A DNA stretch of 64,000 nt from CAZMLC01 sp964567125 (GTDB lineage Bacteria > Verrucomicrobiota > Kiritimatiellia > RFP12 > UBA1067): assembly GCA_964567125.1 (NCBI GenBank), contig CAZMLC010000004.1:1-64000 (forward strand), read 5' to 3'. The translations under genes and the position numbers were made by a program. Below the pieces are notes generated by a model, which saw only the letters and a list, made by a program, of their open reading frames with translations, was not told the DNA's origin and did not search any database. Positions within the stretch are counted from its first letter, which is position 1, and each line of letters begins with the position of its first letter. Below are positions 26,326 to 35,446 of the stretch, one piece after another.

Positions 26326-27318
26326 ATGGCAAGAAAAGTGACTCTTACCTCGGGGCAGTGGGCGGATCTGCCGCTGAAAGAACTCTGTAAACAGGCCAAA
26401 GGCTTTGGCTATGATGGTCTCGAACTGGCGTGCTGGGGAGATTTTATTGATTTGGACAAGGCGGCTGCAAGCAAGTCCTACTGCGAAGATAAGCTGGCGA
26501 CGCTGGCTGAATTCGGCCTGGGTTGCTGGGCGATCCAGAACCACCTCTCCGGGCAGCTGGTCTGTGACATCATCGATGAACGTCATTACATCTTCGCGCC
26601 GAAATCAGTGAAGGGCGACCCGAAGGCCGCCAAGAAATGGGCGATCGATATGCAGAAGAAGGCAGCCAAGGCGGCTAAGAATCTCGGCGTTGGCGTGGTC
26701 AACGGCTTTACGGGTTCGCCGATCTGGCATCTGCTCTACTCCTTCCCTCCCTGCCTGCCGAAGCAGATCGAGAACGGATTCAAGGATTTCGCGAAGACCT
26801 GGAAGCCGATCCTCGATGTCTACGCGGACAACGGCGTGAAGTTCGCCTTGGAAGTCCATCCCACGGAGATCGCCTTCGATATCGCTTCAGCTGCGCGTGC
26901 ACTTGAGGCTGTCGACGGCCATCCGGCGTTCGGTTTCAACTACGATCCTTCGCACTTGGGCTATCAGGGCGTGGATTACGTGAAGTTTATCCGTACCTTC
27001 CCGGATCGTATTTTCCACTGCCACATGAAGGATGCATGGTGGGGCCATGGCGATGGTACCGTCGGCGTCTTCGGCGGTCACACGGACTTCGCGGATCCGC
27101 GTCGTTACTGGGACTTCCGCTCCGTGGGTCACGGCGATGTCAACTTCGAGGAGATCATCGTCGCGCTCAACGATATCAAGTACACGGGTCCGCTCTCCGT
27201 GGAATGGGAAGACTCCCGCATGGATCGTTGCCATGGTGCCAAGGAAGCCTGCGAATACATCAAGAAGGCTGACTTCACGCCGAGCGCAATCGCGTTCGAC
27301 GGGCAGTTTGATCGCTAA
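26326..27318 (+). CDS. Sugar phosphate isomerase/epimerase (xylose isomerase-like TIM barrel)
   Basis: 330 residues from the ATG at 26326, preceded by GGAG. AP-endonuclease-2/xylose isomerase-like TIM barrel. The metal-binding set is visible: Glu in ALEVHPTEIAFD, Asp in NYDPSHLGY, His in HCHMKDAWWGHG, and Glu in LSVEWEDSRMD. This pattern is shared by IolE/IolI-type and ketose-3-epimerase-type enzymes and by many predicted sugar-metabolism genes, so the substrate cannot be named. It is followed by a strong terminator and then by a large glycosidase gene. Confidence 0.85.
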   Translation: MARKVTLTSGQWADLPLKELCKQAKGFGYDGLELACWGDFIDLDKAAASKSYCEDKLATLAEFGLGCWAIQNHLSGQLVCDIIDERHYIFAPKSVKGDPKAAKKWAIDMQKKAAKAAKNLGVGVVNGFTGSPIWHLLYSFPPCLPKQIENGFKDFAKTWKPILDVYADNGVKFALEVHPTEIAFDIASAARALEAVDGHPAFGFNYDPSHLGYQGVDYVKFIRTFPDRIFHCHMKDAWWGHGDGTVGVFGGHTDFADPRRYWDFRSVGHGDVNFEEIIVALNDIKYTGPLSVEWEDSRMDRCHGAKEACEYIKKADFTPSAIAFDGQFDR

Positions 27319-27343
27319 GTCCCTCTTGATACATACACACCGG

Positions 27344-27376
27344 GAGCACACGGCATGCCGTGTGCTCTTTGTTTTT
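27344..27376 (+). terminator. Terminator after the sugar isomerase-like gene
   Basis: A perfect 24-base palindrome (27344-27367, GAGCACACGGC mirrored in GCCGTGTGCTC) followed by TTTGTTTTT. Confidence 0.85.
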
Positions 27377-27442
27377 CCGTGAAATTCCTTTTTGCGCATG
27401 GTATTCTATGCGCCAGATAAACCCCGTATGAGTAGGAAGCCA

Positions 27443-30400
27443 ATGAAAATTAAACCGTGGTTGATGATGGTCGTGGTCGGTCTGTGTGTGACGCGTCTGC
27501 ATGCGCAATCACCGGTGTGTGTGTCCTCAGCCTCTGAATCCGCATGGACCGCGCTGCGGTGCGAAGCGCAGTACGGCGAGACGCTGCGCGCACGTCACGC
27601 TCAGGCGCAGGATGGTTTTCTCTTTCCCGCTGCCGCGAAGCAACGTCGTACGCTCACCTTCTCCGCGCAGGTAAAATTGGAGAAACGCCTGCTCGATGCA
27701 AAGGGCTGGAATCTGGCCGGCATCGCGCTTTACGCCGACGATGATAATTTCTGGATGCTCGCCCTGCAAGAGGGGCCTGATGGCCGTCGCAGCATCGATT
27801 TTATTGAAAAATGCCACGGTGTCTGGCAGGCGCAGAACGAAAAGGCGACCTACCTGCCTCGCCAAGGGTCTGTCGCTACAGCATGGGCCGACACTGCAAC
27901 CTATGGCTTGACCTTGACGGTGGAGCCTGCGCGCATTGTTGCGCGCGTTGCGGATGAGGCTGGTAAAGTGTTGTCGCAAGCCTCGTTTGAGATACCGCGG
28001 ACCATCGCCGCTGTGCGCTGCGGCCGGCCTGCGCTCTTTTTGCGCGGCAGCCAGGCCACGTTTCAGCGAGTACAGTACACATTTCCCGTGCTGAACACCA
28101 GCGCGGGCGTGACGTTTGAAGATGGCCCGCGCGGCCGCGTGGCGCTCTACCTGCCGCAGCAGACTGAGGCGCGGACGAGCACCGAAACCATCGCCGACCG
28201 CTTGCGTAGCGCCGGACTCGGCGTCACGCTGCTCGATCAGGAGGCGCTTGTGCGCGAAGGTGTACTCGATGCCGGCGCTGTGGGCGTGGCGATCCTGCCG
28301 CAGTGTGAACGCCTGCCTGTCGCGGCTGGCGAGATGGTTGAACACTATCTGAAACAGGGTGGACATGTGGCTTTTCTGGGCGGCCCCTTTTTGAGTCAGC
28401 CCCTCGTTCCCTTTGGAAATCGCTGGCTCGATAAACAGGACGTGCAGCAGGTTAAGAACCGGATCGCAACGCGGTTTCGTCCCTTTGAATTGAATGCAAC
28501 GTACGCTGTCGCGACGTGGCAGCGCGCCTGCATGGATAAACGCGTCACGAGCGCCTTGCGTGTCGTGCCCGAAGGTCCGAATAAGGATTTCGCGCTCTGT
28601 CTGGATCTCGGCAAAACCGAGGGATGGGATGTTTTTCATTCGCCGTCCTCTGCGCGCATCTTTGGTTCGGACGACGATGTGATCGTCTTCAGCGCGCGTA
28701 CGACAGAACCTGCGGGTGCGCTGGCCGTGGAGGTCAGCGAACGCGACGGCTCGCGCTGGATCGCCTCGGTCTCGCTGACTTCGGCGTGGAAGCGCATTGT
28801 CCTTTCGGCCGCGGATTTCCGCTACTGGCCGGATTCTAAAAGTAAAGGACGGGGCCATGCGGGCGATCAGCTGAATCCGGAACAGGTCGTGCGCATCGGC
28901 TTCGGGGTTTCCAATTCACACACGCCCTCTATGATGGGACGCGTACAGAAAATCTGGGTTGCGGATCTCGGCAGTGCGCGCAATCCCTTTGTGCAGCAGC
29001 AATCACGCGCGACGTGCGGTGAATGGGAGACCATCTACCCGGCGTTCAAGACCCATACGCTGACCGGCCGCTTGGATCTCGTCGCGGATGATGTGCCCGG
29101 TCGACAGTCTCTCACCGGCGCCGTAGTCTGCGCGATTCCACGCCCTTTGGGCGCTGGCATCGATCGTAACCCTGTCTACCGCTTTATTCCGCTGGCGCGT
29201 GTGAGCGATGCCCAGGACCGCTCCGGTATTTCCGAATGGCTGTTGCTCAACCAGCGCGGTGCTGCCGACGGCAGTGTCTGCCTCGGGCTTGGATATCGCG
29301 ATCCGCGTCTGTGGTGTCAGCCGGACGTACTCAATCGTTTGGTCAAACAGGTGCTGCGGCTCACCTCCGGTTCCTGCCTCGATGAAGCCGGCGCGCAGCA
29401 TTTCGCCTATTGGCCGGATGAACCCGTTACGCTTGGCGCGCGCGTCCGCACGTGGGGTAAGAAAGAGGGGGGGCGCATCTCCTTTGAAGTGCTCGAAAAT
29501 CAGCGCACGGTCTGGCGACAGGATGTTCAGGCTGCGCCGTATCGCGTAACGTGGAAACCGGCGGTAACGCCGCAGCACTATACTGTGCGCACGCGGTTGC
29601 TCGATGCGGAGGGTACCGTGATCGATCAGATCGAACATACGCTCTTCGTCCTGGATCCCGCGCCTGCACCGCGTTCTGACTTCCTCACCGTTCGCAACGG
29701 CAATTTTTGGTACAAGGAGAAAAAGTGGTATGCGGTGGGTGTCAACTACTGGCCGCTCTACGTTTCCAGTATGCCTGTCTCGGACTATAATGAAGGCTGG
29801 TTGCGCAACCGGTTTTATGCGCCGGAGTGGGTCGAACAGGATATCCGGCAGATGCGCGATATGAGCATCAACCTGGTCAGCATCCAGATTCCTCCCGTGG
29901 CGGAGTATCGCAACCTTCTGCACTTTTTGCAGCTCTGCAAGCTGGCTGGGATCTGGGTCAATATCTTCATGCCCTCCGCATCGCCGCTGGCCTTTAACAA
30001 GGAGGCGCTGGCGACCTACCTGAGCGAAGCGCGCCTTCCCGGAAATGCCACGGTTTTCGCCTACGATACGATCTGGGAACCCGGCAACCATGTCTTTAAG
30101 GACAGCGCGGCGCGCAGTCGGTGGGATAGCGACTGGCGCGCGTGGATCGATGCGCAGTATGGTTCGCTGGCGCGCGCCGAAGCGGAATGGGGCTGTAAGG
30201 CGCGGCGTTCGCCAGCCGGTGTTGTGATCTCGCCGGACGACCGTTGCTTTCGCGAGGATGGCCCGTGGCGCATCATGATGGCTGCGTATCGCCGCTTCAT
30301 GGACAACCTGACGAGTCGTCTCTGGGGCGAGGCCAATCGCACGTTGCGCCAGCTCGACCCCAACCACCTTATCAGTTTCCGCCAAGGCAATACCCTGCCT

Positions 30401-31405
30401 TACGATTTTGCTCTTAGCGGTCCGGTGAAGCACATCGACTTCATCTGTCCCGAGGGCTATTCAATCCGCGATACCGACGAAGGCGAGGATGCGATCGGGT
30501 TCATCACGCGCTTTGTCGATTTCACCACGGCAGGCAAGCCGATCCTCTGGGCGGAATTCGGCATCAGCGTCTGGAACAGCGAGACCATGACCGCGGATCC
30601 GCGTACGATCGAACGTCAGGGCAGTTACTCGGAACGCTTCTACCGGACCGGACTTGAGGCCGGCGCGCAGGGCACCATTCCGTGGTGGTGGCCGGGCGGC
30701 TACCGCATCAATGAGCTGAGCGACTTCGGTATCATCGAGCAGAACCGCGAGGAGCGTCCCGCTGCAAAATTGATCCGCACCTATGGTCCGCGCATCATGG
30801 CCGCTCGCGCCAAACCTGCGGCGCAAGCGTGGATGACGTTGGAACGCGATGCGCATGCCGGTGGCTACTGGTGGGCTGCCTTCAACAGTGGTGCAGAGGC
30901 CTATCGTCAGGCCAAGACCAATAAGCAGATGCTCGGTATTCGCACAGCAGGCAGCGGCACGACCTCGCTCGATACGCCGCTCATCGCTGTTGGCGGTAAG
31001 CCGTGTACTGGGACGAATCCGCCGCGCTATCTGGATGCCGAGTTCAATACCGTTTCGGCAGCGACAACACGCGGTGAACAGCCGGTTGCGCGCAACGGCG
31101 TGGTGGCGGCTGAGCGCGCCGCCTTTACCTTCAGTGTGGGCAATGTCCAGGAGGCTACGTGGGCCACGGCCGCGCAGGCTAAGGAGGCTGCCGGCGCAGT
31201 CGAGCTGGTGGTACGCAGCGAGCAGGGGGAGATCGCCCGCTTACCTTTAAAGCAGGCGACGCCCTATTTGCAGGATGCGCTTTTCGGCCCTGTGGAACTC
31301 GCGCTCCCCCGGGGCATGCAGAGCCTCACCGTGCGCGTGCGTCTCGAAGCGCGCAAGCGCACACCGTTCGGCGAAACCTTTGTCTTCACACTGAAACAGC
31401 CGTGA
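27443..31405 (+). CDS. Large exported multidomain glycoside hydrolase (clan GH-A-like)
   Basis: 1320 residues. I chose the ATG at 27443, which has AGGA five bases upstream and starts a signal peptide (MKIKPWLMMVVVGLCVTRLHA). In order: a beta-sandwich of about 200 residues (LAGIALYADDDNFWMLAL), a GATase-like Rossmann domain (about 215-330, RVALYLPQQTEAR), a carbohydrate-binding-like sandwich (GWDVFHSP ... IWVADLG), an Ig-like module, and a TIM barrel from about 765. Likely catalytic acids are Glu879 (in YDTIWEPGNH) and Glu1038 (in LWAEFGISVW), placed as in beta-galactosidase/GH5/GH42 enzymes. A beta-sandwich closes the chain. The substrate is not evident. Confidence 0.8.
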   Translation: MKIKPWLMMVVVGLCVTRLHAQSPVCVSSASESAWTALRCEAQYGETLRARHAQAQDGFLFPAAAKQRRTLTFSAQVKLEKRLLDAKGWNLAGIALYADDDNFWMLALQEGPDGRRSIDFIEKCHGVWQAQNEKATYLPRQGSVATAWADTATYGLTLTVEPARIVARVADEAGKVLSQASFEIPRTIAAVRCGRPALFLRGSQATFQRVQYTFPVLNTSAGVTFEDGPRGRVALYLPQQTEARTSTETIADRLRSAGLGVTLLDQEALVREGVLDAGAVGVAILPQCERLPVAAGEMVEHYLKQGGHVAFLGGPFLSQPLVPFGNRWLDKQDVQQVKNRIATRFRPFELNATYAVATWQRACMDKRVTSALRVVPEGPNKDFALCLDLGKTEGWDVFHSPSSARIFGSDDDVIVFSARTTEPAGALAVEVSERDGSRWIASVSLTSAWKRIVLSAADFRYWPDSKSKGRGHAGDQLNPEQVVRIGFGVSNSHTPSMMGRVQKIWVADLGSARNPFVQQQSRATCGEWETIYPAFKTHTLTGRLDLVADDVPGRQSLTGAVVCAIPRPLGAGIDRNPVYRFIPLARVSDAQDRSGISEWLLLNQRGAADGSVCLGLGYRDPRLWCQPDVLNRLVKQVLRLTSGSCLDEAGAQHFAYWPDEPVTLGARVRTWGKKEGGRISFEVLENQRTVWRQDVQAAPYRVTWKPAVTPQHYTVRTRLLDAEGTVIDQIEHTLFVLDPAPAPRSDFLTVRNGNFWYKEKKWYAVGVNYWPLYVSSMPVSDYNEGWLRNRFYAPEWVEQDIRQMRDMSINLVSIQIPPVAEYRNLLHFLQLCKLAGIWVNIFMPSASPLAFNKEALATYLSEARLPGNATVFAYDTIWEPGNHVFKDSAARSRWDSDWRAWIDAQYGSLARAEAEWGCKARRSPAGVVISPDDRCFREDGPWRIMMAAYRRFMDNLTSRLWGEANRTLRQLDPNHLISFRQGNTLPYDFALSGPVKHIDFICPEGYSIRDTDEGEDAIGFITRFVDFTTAGKPILWAEFGISVWNSETMTADPRTIERQGSYSERFYRTGLEAGAQGTIPWWWPGGYRINELSDFGIIEQNREERPAAKLIRTYGPRIMAARAKPAAQAWMTLERDAHAGGYWWAAFNSGAEAYRQAKTNKQMLGIRTAGSGTTSLDTPLIAVGGKPCTGTNPPRYLDAEFNTVSAATTRGEQPVARNGVVAAERAAFTFSVGNVQEATWATAAQAKEAAGAVELVVRSEQGEIARLPLKQATPYLQDALFGPVELALPRGMQSLTVRVRLEARKRTPFGETFVFTLKQP

Positions 31406-31444
31406 GGGCTATTGCCGTTTTTTTGAGTCGAGCCCTTTTTCTGC

Positions 31445-31474
31445 TTGAGTTTCACAGGGGCTTTTGTGTAAGAT
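31445..31474 (+). promoter_or_regulatory. Promoter candidate for tRNA-Ser(GCT)
   Basis: TTGAGT at 31445-31450, an 18-base spacer and TAAGAT at 31469-31474, 25 bases before the tRNA. Confidence 0.45.
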
Positions 31475-31499
31475 GTAGGCCTTTAACGGATTGTATCAC

Positions 31500-31596
<97 letters not shown>

Positions 31597-31605
31597 ACAA
31601 TCATG

Positions 31606-31636
31606 AAAATCCTAACCTTCTGGTTGGGATTTTTTG
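31606..31636 (+). terminator. Terminator of tRNA-Ser(GCT)
   Basis: The stem AATCCTAACC/GGTTGGGATT (one T-G pair) with a 4-base loop runs into a TTTTTT tract. It starts 13 bases after the CCA. Confidence 0.85.
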
Positions 31637-31696
31637 TTTTCAGGAATCCATAGTGGGGGGATGAGAACCCGTCGATCAAACGTGCACAATGGATGG

Positions 31697-32323
31697 TTAA
31701 GGTGCTGCGCGCAATTCCTCTGAGATGCGGACGAGCTCGGCGACGGAACCGGCTTCCATTTTGCTCATGACGCGGCGGCGGTGAATTTTCACGGTGTGTT
31801 CCGAGATGGTGAGTGTTTCGGCGATCTGCTTGTTGGGCATGCCTTTGACGACGCATTCGAAAACATCGTTTTCGCGGCGGCTGAGGTTGCGGGCGCGGGC
31901 GCGGACGCTGCGCTGCTGTTTTTTCTTGAGGAAATGGTTGCGGGCGTACTGGATGGCTTCGCCGATGGCGTTGATGAGGTCTGCGGAGGAGAAGGGTTTT
32001 GCGATAAAGTTGATGGCGCCCGCTTTGAGCGTCTGGACGCAGGTGGGAATATCGCCAAAGGCGGTCATGAAGACGATGGGGAGGTCATGATCGGTTCCAG
32101 GGAGGCGTTTTTGCAGTTCGAGCCCTGACATTTCCGGCATGCGGATATCGAGGACGAGGCAGGCCTCTTCCTGCTGTTCAATCGGTGCCGCGAGGTAGGC
32201 GAGCGCGGATTCAAAGGTGTGGCAGGTATAGCCCGCCGCTCCGATTAATTTTCCGACGGTTCGACGGATCAACGGATCATCGTCAACGAGGTAAACAGTG
32301 CCTGTTTGAGCGCGCATCGTCAT
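31697..32323 (-). CDS. FixJ-type (LuxR-family) response regulator
   Basis: 208 residues. Receiver domain with acidic pocket VDDDP, phospho-acceptor Asp59 (LVLDIRMPEMSG) and switch Lys in FIAKPF, then a C-terminal LuxR-type helix-turn-helix (LSRRENDVFECVVKGMPNKQ, then TISEHTVKIHRRRVMSKM). This layout is that of FixJ/TtrR-like activators. GAGGAA precedes the ATG. It is the last of three signalling genes on the minus strand and may be the DNA-binding output of the two upstream receiver-kinases. Confidence 0.93.
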   Translation of the reverse strand: MTMRAQTGTVYLVDDDPLIRRTVGKLIGAAGYTCHTFESALAYLAAPIEQQEEACLVLDIRMPEMSGLELQKRLPGTDHDLPIVFMTAFGDIPTCVQTLKAGAINFIAKPFSSADLINAIGEAIQYARNHFLKKKQQRSVRARARNLSRRENDVFECVVKGMPNKQIAETLTISEHTVKIHRRRVMSKMEAGSVAELVRISEELRAAP

Positions 32324-32344
32324 GGGAATTCCTCATTTCAGGTT

Positions 32345-33511
32345 TTATGAATGGTGTTGCTCAGACACATCCGGAGATTTAAGCGGTAGGATAATTTCGA
32401 TCACAAAGTTCTCCTGGTCATTGCCGAGAGAGGTCTTGCCTCCGAAGAGGTGGATGACTTTATTCGCCAAGGCAGGACCGAGACCAAAATCAGCGCCGCC
32501 GCGGCAGAGTGTATGCTGGCCTCCGATATCAAAGAAGGTCGCCCTGTCTTTTTCGGGCAAGATTCTATTTTCCACGACAATCGTGATCCGCGCATGCTTG
32601 CCTTTCGGGGTGAGTCCGATGGTGACCGTCCCATTTTCAGGTGCGCAACACCCCGCTGCGAAGAGGATATCCTCGATCGCATAGCGCAGCAAGCCCGATG
32701 TGGCCTTGACACGCCATTCGCCAGTGGGCAAGGGCATGTGCTGCAGGTAGCGGATCGCGGTGTCACGCGTCGTTACTGCAGAGATGGACGTGTTCAGTGT
32801 GTCAACCAGATCCACGTCTTTGATATCAAAACCGTCGTTGGCGATTTCGATGGTTGCCAGGAGCGTTGCGTCGTCCGTCAACTTTCTGATACGCGAACAC
32901 GCCCAGTCAAAATCCGCGCGCAGTCCATCCACATCGCACATGGATGGTGCTATGTTAAAGAGCATATCCGTGACGCAAAAAAGCCCTGTCAGCGGGGTGC
33001 GCAATTCGTGGGTCAGCATGGTGATCCAGTGCGTCTTGGCAGCATCCCAAATTTTGAGACGGTGGACAGCCGCAGCGAGCTCCGCGGTCCGTTGCTTGAC
33101 GAGCTCGTTAAGGCGCTGCGCGTGTGTATGGAGTGCGAGCTGTGCGCGGACGCGCGCCAGGACTTCAGGTTCGCTGAGCGGTTTGACGATGTAATCGACA
33201 GCGCCGGCTTCGAAGGCGCGCATCTTATCACTCGATTCCATCAGTCCGCTGAGAAAAATGACGGGCACGTCTTTCAGTACCTCGTGGTTCTTAAGTCGAC
33301 GGCATACTTCATAACCATCGAGCCCCGGCATGCGGACATCCAGGAGAATGAGGTCTGGCGTGGTTCGTTCGGCGGAGGTCAAAGCCAAGTCTCCACGCGG
33401 AAAGGCGACGACGTGGTAGTGCTCCATGCGCAACATATTTTCGAGCACATCCAAGTTGTTGGGCTCGTCATCGATGATCATGACAGTCGATTGATCGGAT
33501 TTCACAGTCAT
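32345..33511 (-). CDS. Receiver-histidine kinase protein with degenerate ATPase domain
   Basis: 388 residues. N-terminal receiver (MIIDDEP; Asp in LILLDVRMPGLDGYE; Lys in YIVKPL), a coiled-coil linker, a histidine-acceptor helix (THELRTPLTG) and a C-terminal ATPase-like domain. The ATPase part looks eroded: the N box lacks its usual Asn-x-x-x-Asn pattern (AIEDILFAAGCC) and the G1 DxGxG motif is missing where VVENRILPEKD stands, although a G2-like GADFGLGPALA remains. It may act as a phosphotransfer or binding partner and not as an active kinase. No membrane segment. It lies 13 bases after the upstream receiver-kinase gene. Confidence 0.85.
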   Translation of the reverse strand: MTVKSDQSTVMIIDDEPNNLDVLENMLRMEHYHVVAFPRGDLALTSAERTTPDLILLDVRMPGLDGYEVCRRLKNHEVLKDVPVIFLSGLMESSDKMRAFEAGAVDYIVKPLSEPEVLARVRAQLALHTHAQRLNELVKQRTAELAAAVHRLKIWDAAKTHWITMLTHELRTPLTGLFCVTDMLFNIAPSMCDVDGLRADFDWACSRIRKLTDDATLLATIEIANDGFDIKDVDLVDTLNTSISAVTTRDTAIRYLQHMPLPTGEWRVKATSGLLRYAIEDILFAAGCCAPENGTVTIGLTPKGKHARITIVVENRILPEKDRATFFDIGGQHTLCRGGADFGLGPALANKVIHLFGGKTSLGNDQENFVIEIILPLKSPDVSEQHHS

Positions 33512-33524
33512 CCTTTTCCGTTAA

Positions 33525-34688
33525 TCAGCCAGACTGATTGTCTGATGAAAGGTTGCGTGTGGGCAAAACAAACCAGAAACGGCATCCGAGTGGCGTGATA
33601 TTTTCAAAACCAATGGTGCCACCGTGAGATTCAACTGCAAGCTTGCAGAAGGTCAGCCCCAGCCCACTGGAATGCTTGCGGTATTCGGTGTCAGTCTTGA
33701 AGGTTGCGAATTTTTGAAAGACCTGAGCCATATTTTTCGAAGCAATGCCAGGGCCTTGATCTTCGACTGCGATGAGAACGCCCTCGGGGTGTGGTCTCGA
33801 ACGAATCGTGATGGTGCTGCCTTTAGGCGAATGTTTAAAGGCGTTGCCGATCAGGTTCAGGAGGATGCGCTCGAGGAGCAGCGGGTCGGCTTCGACGCTG
33901 TCAGCTTCGTTTGACACCTCAATCGCAATGGTTTGATTGCGGTTTTGAATGTCGGGTTCTGAAGCAATCAACCGTTTGAGTAGGGCCTTAAGATCGATGT
34001 GTTCGGGAATGAACGGCATGTTCTGGTTTTCGAGTCGGCTGACATCGATAAGTTCCCGCGTCATCCGGTTCAGCAGGCGCGTCGCGCTGATGGCTTGGCC
34101 GAGACTGTTTTTCTCCCTCTGGTCGAGTTTGACGTTACTCTCCTCTTCCAGGATCTGGAGATGACCGAGAATGGCCTGCAGGGGGCTGCGCATATCGTGG
34201 ACCATCATGTGGACAAGGGTGTCGCGGTAGCGTTCCAGGTCGTGCAGCTGCTTGTTCTGTGCTTTGAGACAGGCATAGGCCTGGTGGAGCAGGATCTGCG
34301 TATCCAACCGGGCGAGCAGCTCCGCTTTGTTGATCGGTTTAGTCACGTAGTCGACGCCGCCAGCCTCAAAGCCCGCCGCGATTTCATCGCCTGAGGTGAG
34401 CCCGCTCAGGAAAATGACCGGAATTTCTTGCGTGAGGGGATCTTCTTTCAGGCGGCGGCAGGTTTCATAGCCATCGATTTCGGGCATACGGACATCCAGG
34501 AGAATCACGTCGGGGTGAAATGATGTGACAGCCTTGAGTGCCTGAATGCTGTTGGTGAAAAGTGCAACAGAAGCGTAGGTGTTGACGAGTATACGCTCGA
34601 GAAAGCCGAGGCTTTCGATGTTGTCATCGACAGCCATAATGTGTGCCAGTCGCGGTGAAAGCTGCTGTTCATGTGAACGGTCAGTCAT
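33525..34688 (-). CDS. Receiver-histidine kinase protein (response regulator with C-terminal kinase)
   Basis: 387 residues from the ATG at 34688, which has GAGGA upstream. N-terminal receiver (MAVDDN; Asp in VILLDVRMPEIDGYE; Lys in YVTKPI), coiled-coil linker, acceptor helix with His in MMVHDMRSPLQAILGH, and a full ATPase domain (N box LLNLIGNAFKHSPKG, G1 VEDQGPGIASKN, G2 HSSGLGLTFCK). It is a soluble kinase controlled by its own N-terminal receiver, so it probably takes its signal from another kinase or a phosphorelay. First gene of the three-gene set with a strong promoter upstream. Confidence 0.92.
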   Translation of the reverse strand: MTDRSHEQQLSPRLAHIMAVDDNIESLGFLERILVNTYASVALFTNSIQALKAVTSFHPDVILLDVRMPEIDGYETCRRLKEDPLTQEIPVIFLSGLTSGDEIAAGFEAGGVDYVTKPINKAELLARLDTQILLHQAYACLKAQNKQLHDLERYRDTLVHMMVHDMRSPLQAILGHLQILEEESNVKLDQREKNSLGQAISATRLLNRMTRELIDVSRLENQNMPFIPEHIDLKALLKRLIASEPDIQNRNQTIAIEVSNEADSVEADPLLLERILLNLIGNAFKHSPKGSTITIRSRPHPEGVLIAVEDQGPGIASKNMAQVFQKFATFKTDTEYRKHSSGLGLTFCKLAVESHGGTIGFENITPLGCRFWFVLPTRNLSSDNQSG

Positions 34689-34842
34689 GAGGTCCTCGCA
34701 CAATTATGATCTTTACGCATGGCTCGGCTTGACGCCGATGGCCCTGTTGGGGCAAAACGGACGGTTCGTGCATAGCGTGTGCAGAACCTTCTTTTGAGTC
34801 GGTGGCATATGAACCATGACCTCCATTTTTGCTTCACATATT

Positions 34843-34871
34843 AATTTATGGTGTTTACTAAAAAGTGTCAA
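34843..34871 (-). promoter_or_regulatory. Promoter of the receiver-kinase operon
   Basis: Minus strand: a perfect -35 TTGACA (34871-34866), a 17-base spacer and TAAATT (34848-34843), giving a leader of about 145 bases before the first ATG. The leader (34689-34840) contains no gene I can support. Confidence 0.65.
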
Positions 34872-34904
34872 CACGATAAGTCAATTAAAAAAAATAATTA
34901 TAAA

Positions 34905-35030
34905 GTTCTATTTCGCGCAGTAATCGATGCTTGATAGGGGGCCTTCGCGATGCCGTGCTGAGGGGCGCGGTCCCGCGTGTGGCAGATGCTGCGATAATCC
35001 CTGCTGATTTTTTTGATCAGCGGGTTTTTC
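34905..35030 (+). ncRNA. Candidate small RNA ending in an orphan terminator
   Basis: The 277-base gap between the minus-strand kinase promoter and the infA start holds a GC-rich stretch with several short hairpins (for example CGCG-GTCC-CGCG near 34967 and GCAG-ATG-CTGC near 34983) behind an AT-rich block containing TATAAA at about 34910. It ends in a plus-strand terminator. No plus-strand gene lies upstream for 3.3 kb, so the terminator implies an independent short transcript. I could not match it to 6S, SRP, tmRNA or RNase P RNA. Confidence 0.3.
34999..35029 (+). terminator. Intrinsic terminator with no obvious upstream gene
   Basis: The stem CCC(T)GCTGAT/ATCAGCGGG has one bulged base and a 7-base loop, and is followed by TTTTT. 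The T-run is on the plus strand only. Confidence 0.65.
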
Positions 35031-35071
35031 CGGCTGCGGCGCACGCGGGCATTTGCAGAGGCGGTTGACAC

Positions 35072-35101
35072 TTGTCAATAATGGGGAATTAGTGGTATAG
35101 T
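35072..35101 (+). promoter_or_regulatory. Promoter of infA
   Basis: TTGTCA at 35072-35077, an 18-base spacer and TATAGT at 35096-35101, 48 bases before the infA start. A perfect TTGACA at 35065 is too far from this -10 box. Confidence 0.55.
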
Positions 35102-35148
35102 ATTTATTCACGCATGATAGTGTTTAATTACGAACGAAATGGAGTTTT

Positions 35149-35370
35149 ATGCCGAGTGATGATGCAATTGAAGTAACTGGCGTAGTCGTAAAGGTGCTTC
35201 CAGCAACGATGTACAAGGTTAAGCTGGAGAATGGGCACGAGGTTTTGGCGCATATTTCGGGCAAAATGCGCAAGTTCTTCATTAAAATTGCAGCGGGCGA
35301 TAAGGTTTCCTTGGAAATCTCCCCATACGACCTTACCAAAGGCCGTATCACGTATCGTCACAAAGCCTAA
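35149..35370 (+). CDS. infA: Translation initiation factor IF-1
   Basis: 73 residues, the usual length. A single OB-fold (S1-like) domain: AIEVTGVVVKVLPATMYKVK, ENGHEVLAHISGKMRKF and GRITYRHK match the family closely. It binds the A site of the 30S subunit during initiation. GGAG lies five bases before the ATG. It has its own promoter and is separated from the ribosomal protein operons, as in many bacteria. Confidence 0.95.
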   Translation: MPSDDAIEVTGVVVKVLPATMYKVKLENGHEVLAHISGKMRKFFIKIAAGDKVSLEISPYDLTKGRITYRHKA

Positions 35371-35446
35371 GTGCGTGTTCGCTTTTCTTTTGCGCCAAAT
35401 ACAGCGGGAGTCGCCTCTGTAGTGGTTTTGCTTTAGGAGAATACTC

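Noticed and set aside
34905..35030. 6S, SRP or RNase P RNA
   Set aside because: Conserved sequence blocks of these RNAs, such as the SRP GGAA-type tetraloop region, are not present.
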